NCBI RefSeq assembly: GCF_041395345.1
Contig: NZ_JAWLAR010000001.1
Location: 1 to 64,000, forward strand
Length of the DNA stretch: 64,000 bases
Direction of reading: 5' to 3'
Source: Dokdonella sp041395345
Lineage (GTDB): Bacteria > Pseudomonadota > Gammaproteobacteria > Xanthomonadales > Rhodanobacteraceae
Shown: positions 35,062-44,746 of the stretch, one piece after another
Layout of the letters: the number at the start of each line of letters is the position of its first letter
Position numbering within the stretch: the stretch's first letter is position 1
The notes under the pieces: model-generated
The model's input: only the letters and a program-made list of their open reading frames with translations
Database searches by the model: none
What the model was told of the DNA's origin: nothing
Position numbers and translations under genes: made by a program

Positions 35062-35192
35062 CGGGACGGGAATAGGGAACAGGGAATGCTCGGAAGCCGT
35101 GAGTGGCAGGCGGCAAGTCAAGAGCGGATACGGCGCGGGCGGTCAAACATTGCACGGATCCGGCTCTTCCCATTCCCCACTCCTGCTCCTCA
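35062..35192. repeat. GGGAATAGGGAA-type intergenic repeat pair
   Basis: Between ubiE and the ankyrin gene, GGGAATAGGGAACAGGGAAT units (about 35068-35087) face inverted TTCCCATTCCCCACTCC units (about 35168-35184). They are the same kind as those at 8897-9118 and can form a stem around the intervening unique sequence. The second block runs into the last codon of the ankyrin gene. Confidence 0.6.
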
Positions 35193-38100
35193 ATCCTTGA
35201 CCCGCTTGCGCAAGGTCATGCGCGCGCTGGGGACCGGGCTGCGCACGACGCCGAGCTCGTTGGCCACATCAACGTAACCGAGCAGGGCGGCGATTTCGCC
35301 AGCGCTGCGTCCCATCGCATCGCGCTGGTCGATCGGCGCATCGTGCGACTTGAGCAGGCGTGCGACTCCGAGCAGACCGTGCATCGCGCATGCATGCAGG
35401 GGGCTGACTCCGCGCTGGTCGTGGCCGTCCACACTGGCGCCCTTCCCGATCAGCAAGGTGGCCAGATGACCCAGATGCTTTGCATCACACTCGGTGCCGG
35501 GATCCGCGCGCGCGCCGAGCAGGAGCAGCAGCGCATCCTGTCCGCCCTGATTGCGCGCACCGATGCTGGCTCCATGCCGAAGCAGCAATTCCAGCAATTC
35601 CGCTGAAACCGCCGTATCGCGGCTGTCAAAGGCAAACTGGGCGGCGGCTTGGAGGGCGGTATTACCGCGATCATCGGCTGCGTTTGGATCGGCGCCACGT
35701 TCGATCAGGGGTTCGGCCAGACGGGGCAAGCCCAGCGCCGCTGCAATCATCAACGGGGTACCGCCGCCCGGCAGGCGCTGGTCAGCATCGATGCCATGCT
35801 GCAACAAGGTGCGCACGACGGCTTCGCGCCGCGCCGCGACGGCTGCGGAAAGGCAGGTCGCGCCCGAATAAGAGGATTGCTTCGGATCGGCGCCCACATC
35901 GAGCAGTCGCACGACCAGGGCCGCATAGCCCGAGCCGGCCGCACGAATCAGGGCCGTTGCACCCTGGGCGTCCACACTGCCCACCGGGAAACCCAGAGCG
36001 AGCAGCTTGTCGACGGCATCGATGTCGCCTGCTGCGGCTGCCAATGGCAAATCGGCACCGCGCAAGGCGCGGCCTGGCAGGCGCCAGCGCGGCCAGTTCA
36101 GCCAGTAGACGAGATCCCGGTCGGCGCGGGACAGGGCCAGACCGAGGGCGGTTTCGCCACTGGCCGAGGCCCGTTCCGGGTCCGCGCCGCTGCGGATCAA
36201 CACGCGTGCCACACGAATCGCGCTTTCACTGGGTGCCTTCAGCGCGTAGTGCAAGGGCATCCTGCCGCGCGAGTCGCAGGCATTCACGTCGCTGCCACGC
36301 TCAAGCAGGCGGCTGACCAGATCGTCATCACCCAGAGCACAAGCCAGATGCAGGGGCATGGCGTCGCCTGAAGCACGACCGAAACAGTCGGCGCCCCGGT
36401 CGATCAGGCGTAGTGCCAGGCGGCACATCGCATCGCCATCCGGCCCGGGCGGCGCAACCGAAAGCACGCGGGCCAGCAACGAGGCACCACCGATCGGGAA
36501 ACCGCGCTGCTCCAGTTGGGTCAGGGCATCGCAGGTACCGGGCAGGCCCTCAAGCAGAGCGTCGGTCAGCAGCTTGCCGGTTTCGAGCCTGACATCGGCA
36601 GGCAATCCGATATTGCATATCCAGTCGCGAGCCTGCGCATGCGCAGGCTCGATGAGGCCGAGATACAGGCGAGCCAGCTCGGCAGCAGGCCGCGAGCGCG
36701 TGAAGTCGCGCAGTTCATCGGCGACACTCCAGTGCCCGAAACGCAGCGCGTCGAGGAGATGCGAAGAATTGTCATCGTCCAGGATCGGCTCGGCAGCCAT
36801 GCTGCTCGGCAGCGGGAATGACGGATCCAGCAACGACACGATCGGCCAGCGTCCGCTCGCTGCAGCGTGATCAACCGCGCGCCGACCGTCTGCCGCGACG
36901 ATGCCCCGATCTGCACCGATGGCGAGAAGTGCGCGAACGGTTTCCTCATTCCCCGCACGAGTGCCGCAGGCAATCATCAGTGCGGTTCTACCGAGCGCAT
37001 CGACGCGATCCGGATCGGCCTTGCGCTCGCCCAGCGCGTGAATGATGTCGACCGCGCCGGAACGTGCGGCCTCCATCAGCGCATTGGCACCGTTGCGATC
37101 GAGCAGTTCGACTTGTGCCCCGGCGCCGAGCAGGGCATTCGCAATGCGTACATGGCCGGTCATCGCGGCCACCATCAGGGGCGTCCGATCAAGCAGGCCA
37201 CGCGCATCCACCCTGGCCTTTCGCTTGAGCAACATCCTGACCCCTTCGGGATCGTCGTCGGCAATGCTTGCGGCCAGCAGCAAGGCGGGTTGCGCATGTT
37301 CGACATCGACTGCCGCGCCACGATCAAGCAGGAATGCCGCCAGTGCCCAGTTGCCATTCGCGCAGGCCATGCCGAGTGCGGTCTTGCCTTCGCCGTTGAC
37401 CGCGTCGATCGGAACGCCGGCATCGAGCAGGAGGGCTGCCACAATCGGCTCCCCGCACAACGCGGCGTGATGCAACGCGGTATTTGAATTCTCGTCGAGG
37501 ACGGCCGGATCCGCTCCGTTGGCGAGCAGGGTCATGATTGCATCGGGCCGGCCCTGATAGCTGTCGCGCGTGGCCGCGATCAGGGGCGCCATGCCGCCGT
37601 GGCCGCGATTGACGTCAACGCCTCTGGAAATGAGCGCTCGCAACAAGCGCAGATCGGGCAGGATGACGGCGTGGATCAGCACGCTGCGCTGGTCACGCTC
37701 ATGGATCAGCGGCACGGTATCGGGATTCGCACCGCGCTCCAGCGCGGCCAGGGCAAGATCGACCTGTCCGGAACGTGCCGCAGCGAGCAGGGCGGCGCTG
37801 GCATCGAATACGCCGATGTCGGGCGGCAAGGCCTCTTCCGCCGGTGCGTCTTCGAAGGGCTGCTCTGCCTGACCCTGGCGCGACAGACGCTGCAGGCGCG
37901 CATCGGTGAGCATGGCGTTGACGCAACGGGTGGCAACGGTCAGATAAGCCAGTGGCACCAGCACCAGGGCATAGAGAACAACGGCGGAGATGCGCAGCTC
38001 GATCGCCAACCCTGAACCCAGCGTGGCAATCGCAAGCGCGCCTACGCTGACCAGAAGCAAGGCGAGCGCGGACAACAGGCCATGGCTGAAGAACAATTCA

Positions 38101-38588
38101 TGCTCTCCGGTCAGGTGACGCGCAAATGCCATGGATCGGCGCAAGGCGGCCAGTAGCCACGATTCGCGACCCTCCGCAGGATAGGCGTCATCCCAGACAA
38201 ATGGCAGCACAAACGCCGGCCAGAATCGCCACAGGATCAGGAGCCCGGTCAGCAACGCCACCGACAGCCCCAGTGCTCCGAGCAGGCTGGGTTCCTGAAC
38301 CAGCCACCAGGTCGGCACTGCCAGCAGTACCGCGACGACGACGGTGTAGAGGCTGGTCAGCAGGAATCCGGCCAGGCCACGGCGCGCAACACTGCGACCG
38401 AAGCCGAGATCCATGTCGAAACCGATTCCGGCGCAGATGGCGGTCAGCATCAAGGCGTCGCCGGCCAGCAACAGGATCAGGACTAGCGGATCATCGAACG
38501 GTACGGCCGCCGCAAAAACAAGGACGGCGGGAAGAAAACGGGCCAGTCCTGCAAACAGGGAGCGGGGGCGGGCGACGGTGTTCGGCAT
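35190..38588 (-). CDS. Large membrane-anchored ankyrin-repeat protein
   Basis: The 1132-residue protein has about four to six membrane helices in the first 230 residues (for example FAGLARFLPAVLVFAAAVPF near 12-31 and VLLAVPTWWLVQEPSLLGAL near 85-104). A long tract of ankyrin repeats to the C-terminus follows. Typical repeats read NTALHHAALCGEPIVAALLL, GRTALMIACGTRAGNEETVR and GRMPLHYALKAPSESAIRVA. The repeats should face the cytosol as a protein-binding scaffold. The start at 38588 is chosen because the hydrophobic region begins there; an ATG at 38699, just after the ycgL stop, would add 37 residues. No strong ribosome binding site decides. Partner and function unknown. Confidence 0.85.
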   Translation of the reverse strand: MPNTVARPRSLFAGLARFLPAVLVFAAAVPFDDPLVLILLLAGDALMLTAICAGIGFDMDLGFGRSVARRGLAGFLLTSLYTVVVAVLLAVPTWWLVQEPSLLGALGLSVALLTGLLILWRFWPAFVLPFVWDDAYPAEGRESWLLAALRRSMAFARHLTGEHELFFSHGLLSALALLLVSVGALAIATLGSGLAIELRISAVVLYALVLVPLAYLTVATRCVNAMLTDARLQRLSRQGQAEQPFEDAPAEEALPPDIGVFDASAALLAAARSGQVDLALAALERGANPDTVPLIHERDQRSVLIHAVILPDLRLLRALISRGVDVNRGHGGMAPLIAATRDSYQGRPDAIMTLLANGADPAVLDENSNTALHHAALCGEPIVAALLLDAGVPIDAVNGEGKTALGMACANGNWALAAFLLDRGAAVDVEHAQPALLLAASIADDDPEGVRMLLKRKARVDARGLLDRTPLMVAAMTGHVRIANALLGAGAQVELLDRNGANALMEAARSGAVDIIHALGERKADPDRVDALGRTALMIACGTRAGNEETVRALLAIGADRGIVAADGRRAVDHAAASGRWPIVSLLDPSFPLPSSMAAEPILDDDNSSHLLDALRFGHWSVADELRDFTRSRPAAELARLYLGLIEPAHAQARDWICNIGLPADVRLETGKLLTDALLEGLPGTCDALTQLEQRGFPIGGASLLARVLSVAPPGPDGDAMCRLALRLIDRGADCFGRASGDAMPLHLACALGDDDLVSRLLERGSDVNACDSRGRMPLHYALKAPSESAIRVARVLIRSGADPERASASGETALGLALSRADRDLVYWLNWPRWRLPGRALRGADLPLAAAAGDIDAVDKLLALGFPVGSVDAQGATALIRAAGSGYAALVVRLLDVGADPKQSSYSGATCLSAAVAARREAVVRTLLQHGIDADQRLPGGGTPLMIAAALGLPRLAEPLIERGADPNAADDRGNTALQAAAQFAFDSRDTAVSAELLELLLRHGASIGARNQGGQDALLLLLGARADPGTECDAKHLGHLATLLIGKGASVDGHDQRGVSPLHACAMHGLLGVARLLKSHDAPIDQRDAMGRSAGEIAALLGYVDVANELGVVRSPVPSARMTLRKRVKD

Positions 38589-38705
38589 GTCGGGGTGAAA
38601 GGTCAGCCAGGCCGCGGTATGAGCCGCAATGCGACGAGTATATCGGTGCCCGGCGCCGTTGCGCTGATGCGCATCAAACCAATTCCCCGTCGCACGCATT
38701 GCCCA

Positions 38706-38957
38706 TCAGGCGCGTTCCTCGCGCTCGGCAACCGGTGGCCACTGCAAGTGATAGCCCTGGGAGTCCAGGTTGACCATGACATTGTCGACGTTTTCGCGGG
38801 CCAGTTTGCGATGCGGTGACAATTCGATCTCGATGACAAAAGCCAGTGGGCCCAGTTGCTCGGCGACGGGTTCGGGCAAGACATCGAACGCATCGGCATG
38901 ACGCAGATACACGTAGGTCTCGGCCTTGCGCAGACTCTTGTAGACGAAGCACTGCAT
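38706..38957 (-). CDS. ycgL: YcgL-domain protein
   Basis: This small soluble protein (83 residues) has the YcgL domain: MQCFVYKSLRKAETYVYLRH, then VLPEPVAEQLGPLAFVIEIE, HRKLARENVDNVM and GYHLQWPP. The domain's function is unknown, but it is nearly confined to gammaproteobacteria, supporting the taxonomic placement. GGAG nine bases before the ATG at 38957 fixes the start. It lies just upstream of the ankyrin gene on the same strand and may be co-transcribed with it. Confidence 0.88.
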   Translation of the reverse strand: MQCFVYKSLRKAETYVYLRHADAFDVLPEPVAEQLGPLAFVIEIELSPHRKLARENVDNVMVNLDSQGYHLQWPPVAEREERA

Positions 38958-39041
38958 CGGCAACCACTCCTCAATCGCGAACCGGGCCGCGCAGGATAGC
39001 GCAGCCCGTCTGTCGTTCAGAACCCCGCGGCCTGCTCGCGC

Positions 39042-42000
39042 TCAACGCCCGGAAGGCGCACCGAAGCGGGTCGGAGCCGGTGGAGCGACCGGCTTGCTGC
39101 GCGGCGTTTCACCGAGCTCTTCGAGCAGTACGCCCACGGCAACTTCGATACTGGGATCCTTGCCGCTGGCCAACTGCTCCGGACGATCGATGACTTCGAT
39201 ATCCGGACTGACGCCCTCGTTCTCCACGGCCCACTTTCCATCCGTGTCCATGAATCGGAAGGTCGCCGCGAGCAGGACGCCGCCATCGGCCAGCGACGGA
39301 TTGCCGGATATGCCGATCAGGCCACCCCAGGTGCGCGTTCCGATCAGCTTGCCGAGGCCGAGTTCACGGAAATAGTACGGCAGCGCATCACCACCGGAGC
39401 TCGACAGCCCGTTGATCAGCATCGCCTTCGGCCCGCTGTGCGAGAGCATCGGCGTGGCCTGCGGATCGAGGCCACGGGATTTCCAGTAGTTGAGCGGCTT
39501 GCGCGCGAGCAGCTCGATCATGCGATCGGGAATGAATCCACCACCGTTGTAGCGGTCGTCGATGATCAAGGCCTCCTTGTCGGAATAGGCCAGCATTCCC
39601 TTGAACAGCTCGCGATTGCCGGCGACTGCCGTGTTCGGCAGGTGGATATAGCCGATGCGACCGTTCGAAAGGCGATCGACCATGGCCCTGCGCGAGGCGA
39701 CCCACTCCGCGTAGCGCAAATCCTGTTCCGAGGTCAGCGTCTTCACACGCACCTCGCGGCTACCCCTGGCTTCAGGCTTCGAGTTGACCTGCAGACTGAC
39801 CTTCTGCCCTCCCTTGCCTTGCAGCAGCTGGTAGAAGTTGCTGACCGAACGTGCGTCGACGCCATCCACGGCGATGATGTATTCACCCTCCTTCACATCG
39901 ACGCCGGGTTCGGCCAACGGAGAGCGGTTGCCTTCGTTCCACTGATCGCCGGCAAGAATGGACTGGATGCGGAACGCACCTGACGGGTCGGCAACGATCT
40001 CGGCGCCGAGCAAGCCACCCGGCGTACGCTCGACCTTGGACTGGTCGCCCTGCTGGACATAGATGTGCCCGGACTGCAGTTCGCCGACAAGCTCCTGGAA
40101 CAGGTAGTCCAGGTCCTGGCGCGTTGCGACGTAGGCAACCAGCGGCTGGTAGCGGGCGCGGACTTCGTTCCAGCGCTCGATACCGCCGTGCATGCCCGGA
40201 TCGTAGAACCAGTCACGCAGGATCCGCCAGCCATCGGTGAATTCCTGGTTCCACTCGCGCGGCGGATCGATCAGCAGCTTCATGGCCGACAGGTCGAGCG
40301 TGTTCTTGGCGGGATCCTGATCGGCCTTCGTCTCGAGCAAGGCGAACTTGCCGTCGAACTGGACCAGCACCTGCTTTCCATTGGCCGCCAGCGCGTAGTC
40401 GGAGAGATCCTTTGCGATCACTACGTCCTTGTCGGCATCAATACCGAGCATGCGAAGTTCGAACTTGTCATCATCCCGCCCGCCAGGAGAGGAGGCAAAG
40501 AAGACGGCATCGGCACTTGCCTGCAGCTTGCGGTAGTTTCCGTTGCTGGCCTTGAGCACCTGCTCGCGCCCGATCATGCCCCTGGTATCGACCTTCAGGC
40601 GCGGCGTCGAAGCGTCCTTGTCGGACTTGCCTTCATCCGCATTGTCGGTTTCGTCGTCCCGGTAGAAGAACGGGCCATCGGCAGCGAGGCTGACCGCGTA
40701 GACACGCGTGGCATCGGCGTAGAGATAGTTCATCTCGTAGGCACTGAACTGCAACTGGTAGTCGCGATCGGACAGGAAGTAGAGCCAGCGGCCCTCGGGA
40801 TCGAATGCAGGGCTGAATGCGCTTGAGGTTTCGGCGGTCACGGGTGTCCTGGAGCCATCGGCAAGCGAGTACAACCAGATCCTTGCCAGACCCGCACTGT
40901 TGCGCAAGGTGTAGGCCAGCCACTGGCCATCGGGAGACCACGCGTACTCGGTGATGTCCTCCATGCGACTGCTGTCGACGTCACGGGTACTGCCATTGTC
41001 GACATCGACGATACGCAGCCGCTGTTTCTTGTCGGCATAGGCAAGATGCCGACCGTCCGGCGAATACACGGGCGGGAATCGCCAGACATCGCCATCACGG
41101 GTCAGGCGTTTCGGCGTACCACCCGCGAGCGACTGCAGATAGAGTTCGTATTCGCCACTCGCATCGGACAGGAATGCGATCGAGTTGCCGTCCGGCGCCA
41201 TGGTCAGGCCCAGCTCGCGCGCATCCGGGGTGTGCGAAAGATTGCGGATTTCCGGCTCCTTGCCGCTGTAGCGGAACACTTCGCCGCGCGCTGCGAAGGC
41301 GATGGTCTCGCCCTCGGCATCGAGATCGAAGGATTCGACGTGGGCGGCCACGTTTTTCCAGGTCGGCAGCGTCTGCGGAAAATCACCGGTGACCCGTATC
41401 GGCACTTCGCTGGCCTTCGAGGTGGCTGGATCGAAACGCCAGATCGCGCCGCCCTTCTCGAACACGATGGCGGTCTTGCCGGCGCTGGGCCAGAGCACAT
41501 CGAAGTCGGTGAATTCGGTCACCTGGCGCGGCTCGCCGCCTTCAGGCGAGATCGCAAACAGGTTCATCGTGTGGTTGCGATCGGACGTGAAATAGATGGT
41601 GTCGCCGACCCAGGTTGGCTGGTTGTCGGTTCCCGGATCGTCGGTCAGGCGTTTCGTGGTATTGCCGGAAAGGTCATAGGTCCAGACGTCCTGGGCGCGG
41701 CCACCGCGATAGCGCTTCCAGCTGCGGAATTCGCGATCGATCGGGGTGTAGACGAAAACCTTGCCGTCCGGAGAAAGCATGCCACCACCGGTTTCCGGCA
41801 CCGCGAGCGCTGTTTCCATGCCGCCATCGACCGGAACAAGATACGGGCGTCCAGCGCGATCATCGGTCGCGACGCGGTTGGCGCGCACGAGAATGTTGCG
41901 GCCGTCCGGCGTCCAGTCGAGCACGCGATAGTCGGTACCCCCGCGGACCGGTTGCGGGCCGACATCGTTGTACCAGGTCAACTGGCGCGGCTCACCGCCC

Positions 42001-42290
42001 GCGGCCGGAATCACATAGACCTGGCGCGTACCATCGTATTCGGCGGAGAAGCCAATCGAGCGGCAATCCGGAGAAAACTTGGGGTACAACTCCTGCCCGC
42101 CGTGCGAGGTCAAACGCAATGCCGTGCCACCCGACGCCGCAACCACGTAGATATCCCCGGCCTGGACAAACGTGATGGCATCGCCGCAGATGTCAGGGAA
42201 GCGCAGCAGGCGCGAATTCCCGGCAGGCATGGCCTGGACCAGCGAACTGCCGGCCATGATCAGCACGACAAGAGGGGTGTATAGGCGCAT
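39042..42290 (-). CDS. Tricorn-type S41 protease
   Basis: The 1082-residue protein has a signal peptide (about 1-20), so it is an exported version of the tricorn peptidase. The first half is beta-propeller-like with TolB/WD-type blades (for example GDAITFVQAGDIYVVAASGG, then DGKVFVYTPIDREF). A tricorn core domain, a PDZ domain (LLGAEIVADPSGAFRIQSIL, VKEGEYIIAVDGVDARSVSN) and the S41 catalytic domain follow. The presumed nucleophile Ser is in GLSSSGGDALPYYFRELG, before LIGTRTWGGLIGISG. Such enzymes degrade peptides processively. GGAGTGCC lies just before the ATG at 42290. It is monocistronic between ycgL and rpe. Confidence 0.9.
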   Translation of the reverse strand: MRLYTPLVVLIMAGSSLVQAMPAGNSRLLRFPDICGDAITFVQAGDIYVVAASGGTALRLTSHGGQELYPKFSPDCRSIGFSAEYDGTRQVYVIPAAGGEPRQLTWYNDVGPQPVRGGTDYRVLDWTPDGRNILVRANRVATDDRAGRPYLVPVDGGMETALAVPETGGGMLSPDGKVFVYTPIDREFRSWKRYRGGRAQDVWTYDLSGNTTKRLTDDPGTDNQPTWVGDTIYFTSDRNHTMNLFAISPEGGEPRQVTEFTDFDVLWPSAGKTAIVFEKGGAIWRFDPATSKASEVPIRVTGDFPQTLPTWKNVAAHVESFDLDAEGETIAFAARGEVFRYSGKEPEIRNLSHTPDARELGLTMAPDGNSIAFLSDASGEYELYLQSLAGGTPKRLTRDGDVWRFPPVYSPDGRHLAYADKKQRLRIVDVDNGSTRDVDSSRMEDITEYAWSPDGQWLAYTLRNSAGLARIWLYSLADGSRTPVTAETSSAFSPAFDPEGRWLYFLSDRDYQLQFSAYEMNYLYADATRVYAVSLAADGPFFYRDDETDNADEGKSDKDASTPRLKVDTRGMIGREQVLKASNGNYRKLQASADAVFFASSPGGRDDDKFELRMLGIDADKDVVIAKDLSDYALAANGKQVLVQFDGKFALLETKADQDPAKNTLDLSAMKLLIDPPREWNQEFTDGWRILRDWFYDPGMHGGIERWNEVRARYQPLVAYVATRQDLDYLFQELVGELQSGHIYVQQGDQSKVERTPGGLLGAEIVADPSGAFRIQSILAGDQWNEGNRSPLAEPGVDVKEGEYIIAVDGVDARSVSNFYQLLQGKGGQKVSLQVNSKPEARGSREVRVKTLTSEQDLRYAEWVASRRAMVDRLSNGRIGYIHLPNTAVAGNRELFKGMLAYSDKEALIIDDRYNGGGFIPDRMIELLARKPLNYWKSRGLDPQATPMLSHSGPKAMLINGLSSSGGDALPYYFRELGLGKLIGTRTWGGLIGISGNPSLADGGVLLAATFRFMDTDGKWAVENEGVSPDIEVIDRPEQLASGKDPSIEVAVGVLLEELGETPRSKPVAPPAPTRFGAPSGR

Positions 42291-42386
42291 CAGGCACTCC
42301 ACGGAACACGAAAGCGCTCGATTCTACCGCCTGAACCGTTCAAACCCGAGGGTCGAAAGGCATGTTGCCGCCTCGCGTGCGCAAGG

Positions 42387-43061
42387 TCAGGCCGAGGCGA
42401 CTGCCGATTTCATCGCCGAAACCACGCCGGGATAGTCTGATTTGCCGAATATCGCAGAGCCCGCGACGAAGGTGTCGGCACCGGCGCGTGCAATCTCGGC
42501 GATGTTGTCGATCTTCACGCCACCGTCGATCTCGAGGCGGATATCGCGTCCGCTCCGATCGATCAGTTCGCGCACCTTGCGCAGCTTGTCGAGCGCCGAG
42601 GGCAGGAAGGACTGGCCGCCGAATCCGGGGTTGACCGACATGATCAGGACCAGATCGAGCTGGTCGAGCACATGATCCAGATGATTCAGCGGTGTCGCCG
42701 GATTGAAGACAAGTCCGGCCTTGCAGCCGCTGGCGTGGATCAACTGGATCGTGCGGTCGACGTGCTCTGAAGCCTCGGGATGGAAGCTGATCAGGCTGGC
42801 CCCGGCCTTGGCGAAATCGGGAATGATGCGATCGACGGGCTTGACCATCAGGTGCACGTCGATCGGCGCCTTGATGCCATGCTTGCGCAGCGCCTCGCAC
42901 ACCAGCGGCCCGATGGTCAGGTTCGGCACGTAATGGTTGTCCATCACGTCGAAATGGACCCAGTCGGCGCCGGCGGCGAGGACGGCGTCCACCTCTTCGC
43001 CCAGCCGGGCGAAATCGGCGGAAAGGATGGAGGGAGCGATGACGCAGGATTGTCGGGGCAT
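42387..43061 (-). CDS. rpe: Ribulose-phosphate 3-epimerase
   Basis: Rpe interconverts ribulose 5-phosphate and xylulose 5-phosphate in the pentose phosphate pathway. The 224-residue TIM barrel shows every family block: IAPSILSADFARLGEEV, VHFDVMDNHYVPNLTIGP, DVHLMVKPVDR, ISFHPEASEHVDRT, LIMSVNPGFGGQSFLP and LEIDGGVKIDNIAEIARAGAD. The metal-binding Asp and His residues are present. The ATG at 43061 is used; an in-frame TTG lies three codons upstream. The preceding gene on the strand codes for an unrelated lipoprotein. Confidence 0.96.
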   Translation of the reverse strand: MPRQSCVIAPSILSADFARLGEEVDAVLAAGADWVHFDVMDNHYVPNLTIGPLVCEALRKHGIKAPIDVHLMVKPVDRIIPDFAKAGASLISFHPEASEHVDRTIQLIHASGCKAGLVFNPATPLNHLDHVLDQLDLVLIMSVNPGFGGQSFLPSALDKLRKVRELIDRSGRDIRLEIDGGVKIDNIAEIARAGADTFVAGSAIFGKSDYPGVVSAMKSAVASA

Positions 43062-43138
43062 GGGCGGCAAGTCGGGAGTCGAGAGTCAGTGGATCATGTC
43101 ATTGGAGAAACCGACGCTCAATCTCCGCCGGTTTGCGC

Positions 43139-43738
43139 TCACTCGCGCACGCGCGCGTGGAATTCGCCGTCCGTCACGGACTTGTCCGGCATGCCCGGCA
43201 TGTCCAGCGAGAATCGGCCGTCGATATAACCATCGCTGACCGAAGTGATCTCGACCTTGGCATTGGCCAGACGGATGTTGCTGCTGTCGCCGATTGCATC
43301 GGTCAGAAGCTTGGTGGCATCGGCTTGCGCGTCGCCGCCTTCCTTCGGCATCGTGATGCTGACGCGCACAAACATCGACATCATGTCGGCCGTGTAGGCG
43401 CCGGGTCCCTTGAAACCCTTGATGTTCAGGCTGAGCGAATCGCGCTTCATCCTGTCGCCATCGCGCGTGGTATGGCTGGCAGAAATGCTCAGGCTGTCGC
43501 CCTTGAGTCGAGCCGATGCTCGCTCGCCATTCCAGGTGGTACCGGCCACGCTGAATTGCGCGTTGCCGCGATCTTCACCGGACCTTGATCGTCTGGGCTC
43601 CGACTTCGCTTCGCCAACCTGCTCGGGCGACGAAGACTTGCCTGCAGTGTCGGACGCGCCATCGCTGCATCCCGAAACGGAACCCAGCGCAAAGAGGGCG
43701 ACAAGGCAGATCAAGCGAAAGGGTTGGAATGCAAGCAT
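43139..43738 (-). CDS. Putative lipoprotein of unknown function
   Basis: The 199-residue protein begins with a hydrophobic segment and a lipobox (LGSVSGC, Cys near residue 24), so it is probably an outer- or inner-membrane lipoprotein. A Ser/Glu/Arg-rich linker with a charged RRSRSGED stretch (about 26-60) is followed by a beta-rich domain containing TWNGERASARLKGDSLSISA near 68 and AKVEITSVSDGYIDGRFSLD near 158. I do not recognise a family. It lies 73 bases downstream of djlA on the same strand. Confidence 0.75.
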   Translation of the reverse strand: MLAFQPFRLICLVALFALGSVSGCSDGASDTAGKSSSPEQVGEAKSEPRRSRSGEDRGNAQFSVAGTTWNGERASARLKGDSLSISASHTTRDGDRMKRDSLSLNIKGFKGPGAYTADMMSMFVRVSITMPKEGGDAQADATKLLTDAIGDSSNIRLANAKVEITSVSDGYIDGRFSLDMPGMPDKSVTDGEFHARVRE

Positions 43739-43811
43739 GAGCGGGCCTTTCTCGATTCAGTCGAGCATGGAATCTCGCACGATCGGCTCGTTTCGTCCAA
43801 CCGAGCGCCGT

Positions 43812-44597
43812 TCAGTTGAAGCCACGCTCGTTCTTGATGCGCTCGTATGCGGTATTGATTTCGCGCGCACGCGCTTCGGCGCGATGCTTCAGCTCCTCGG
43901 GCACATTGCCGAGTTTGTCCGGGTGATGCTGGCTCATCAATTTGCGATAGGCGCGCTTGATGTCGCGCGGCTCTGCAGACTGGGTGATACCGAGGATTGC
44001 ATACGGGTCCGCGGCCGGCGTGCTGTTGCGCGAAGTGCGTTGTCCGGAGGATCCGCCCGGTGCGCCCTGGTAGCGCGGACCATAGCCCTTCATGGCGGAA
44101 ATCGCGCCGAGCTCCATGTCGCTCACGCCGAGTGCCCAGCACAGCTTGCGCACCATGCCGAGCTTGTTCGCGGCCAGGGTTCCCTCGGCGTAAACCAGGT
44201 CCAGCAACATGTCGAGCAGCAGAAAGGCCAGATCGCGCCTGCCCCGGGTCCATGCCTTGAGGTCGTTCACGGTGAGATGGACATCGAACTCCGGCGCCTT
44301 GCCCTGGTTGAATCGTTCAATGGCCATGCGGCGCATGTCGGTGTCCAGGCGCAGCCGGTCCATCAGCGCTTCGGCGGCCTTGATCTCGCGTTCCGATACG
44401 CGGCCATCCGACTTGGCCAGTGCGCCGGCGAAAGCGAACAACGGTTCGATGAACGACGAGGCGCGGGCGGGCGCACGCGCCTGCATGACGCTGAGATCGA
44501 ACAGGTGCCCGGCAAATGCGCCGATCAGGACACCCACGAAGTTGCGAAAAATGATCAGGCCGAGGATGGCGCCTACGACCTTTCCGAAAATGCTCAC
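43812..44597 (-). CDS. djlA: DnaJ-like membrane co-chaperone DjlA
   Basis: This is a type III J-domain protein of 261 residues. An N-terminal membrane segment (FGKVVGAILGLIIFRNFVGV) is followed by a TerB-like helical domain, with AFAGALAKSDGRVSEREIKA near 55-74 and FLLLDMLLDLVYAEGTLAAN. The C-terminal J domain has the HPD tripeptide in RKLMSQHHPDKLG near residue 228. It stimulates DnaK at the cytosolic face of the inner membrane. The start is GTG at 44597, overlapping the TGA of a 50-residue ORF in a GTGA arrangement, so its translation may be coupled to that ORF. Confidence 0.93.
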   Translation of the reverse strand: MSIFGKVVGAILGLIIFRNFVGVLIGAFAGHLFDLSVMQARAPARASSFIEPLFAFAGALAKSDGRVSEREIKAAEALMDRLRLDTDMRRMAIERFNQGKAPEFDVHLTVNDLKAWTRGRRDLAFLLLDMLLDLVYAEGTLAANKLGMVRKLCWALGVSDMELGAISAMKGYGPRYQGAPGGSSGQRTSRNSTPAADPYAILGITQSAEPRDIKRAYRKLMSQHHPDKLGNVPEELKHRAEARAREINTAYERIKNERGFN

Positions 44598-44746
44598 GTG
44601 GTGCGCCGCTCCATGGTCACCGCGGCGGGATCCAGTGCGAAATCCTGCAGCGCCGCTGCAAGCCGCGTCGGGCGGCCGTTGTGGTTGTCGTGCAGGCGGT
44701 TGAACGGCGGGTGGCGCTTGGAAGCAGTCGATGTGCGCTGGCGCAT
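44594..44746 (-). CDS. 50-residue ORF coupled to djlA
   Basis: This short ORF runs from ATG at 44746 to TGA at 44594-44596, and its stop overlaps the GTG start of djlA. The product begins MRQRTSTASKRHPPFNRLHD and contains RPTRLAAALQDFALDP. It is basic, soluble and without any family known to me. The GTGA overlap suggests real translation and coupling, but the ribosome binding site is weak, and it may be a leader peptide that tunes djlA expression. Confidence 0.45.
   Translation of the reverse strand: MRQRTSTASKRHPPFNRLHDNHNGRPTRLAAALQDFALDPAAVTMERRTT

Noticed and set aside
38589..38699. Longer start for the ankyrin gene at 38699
   Set aside because: The extra 37 residues are polar and lack a ribosome binding site at proper distance. 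Kept as an alternative only.
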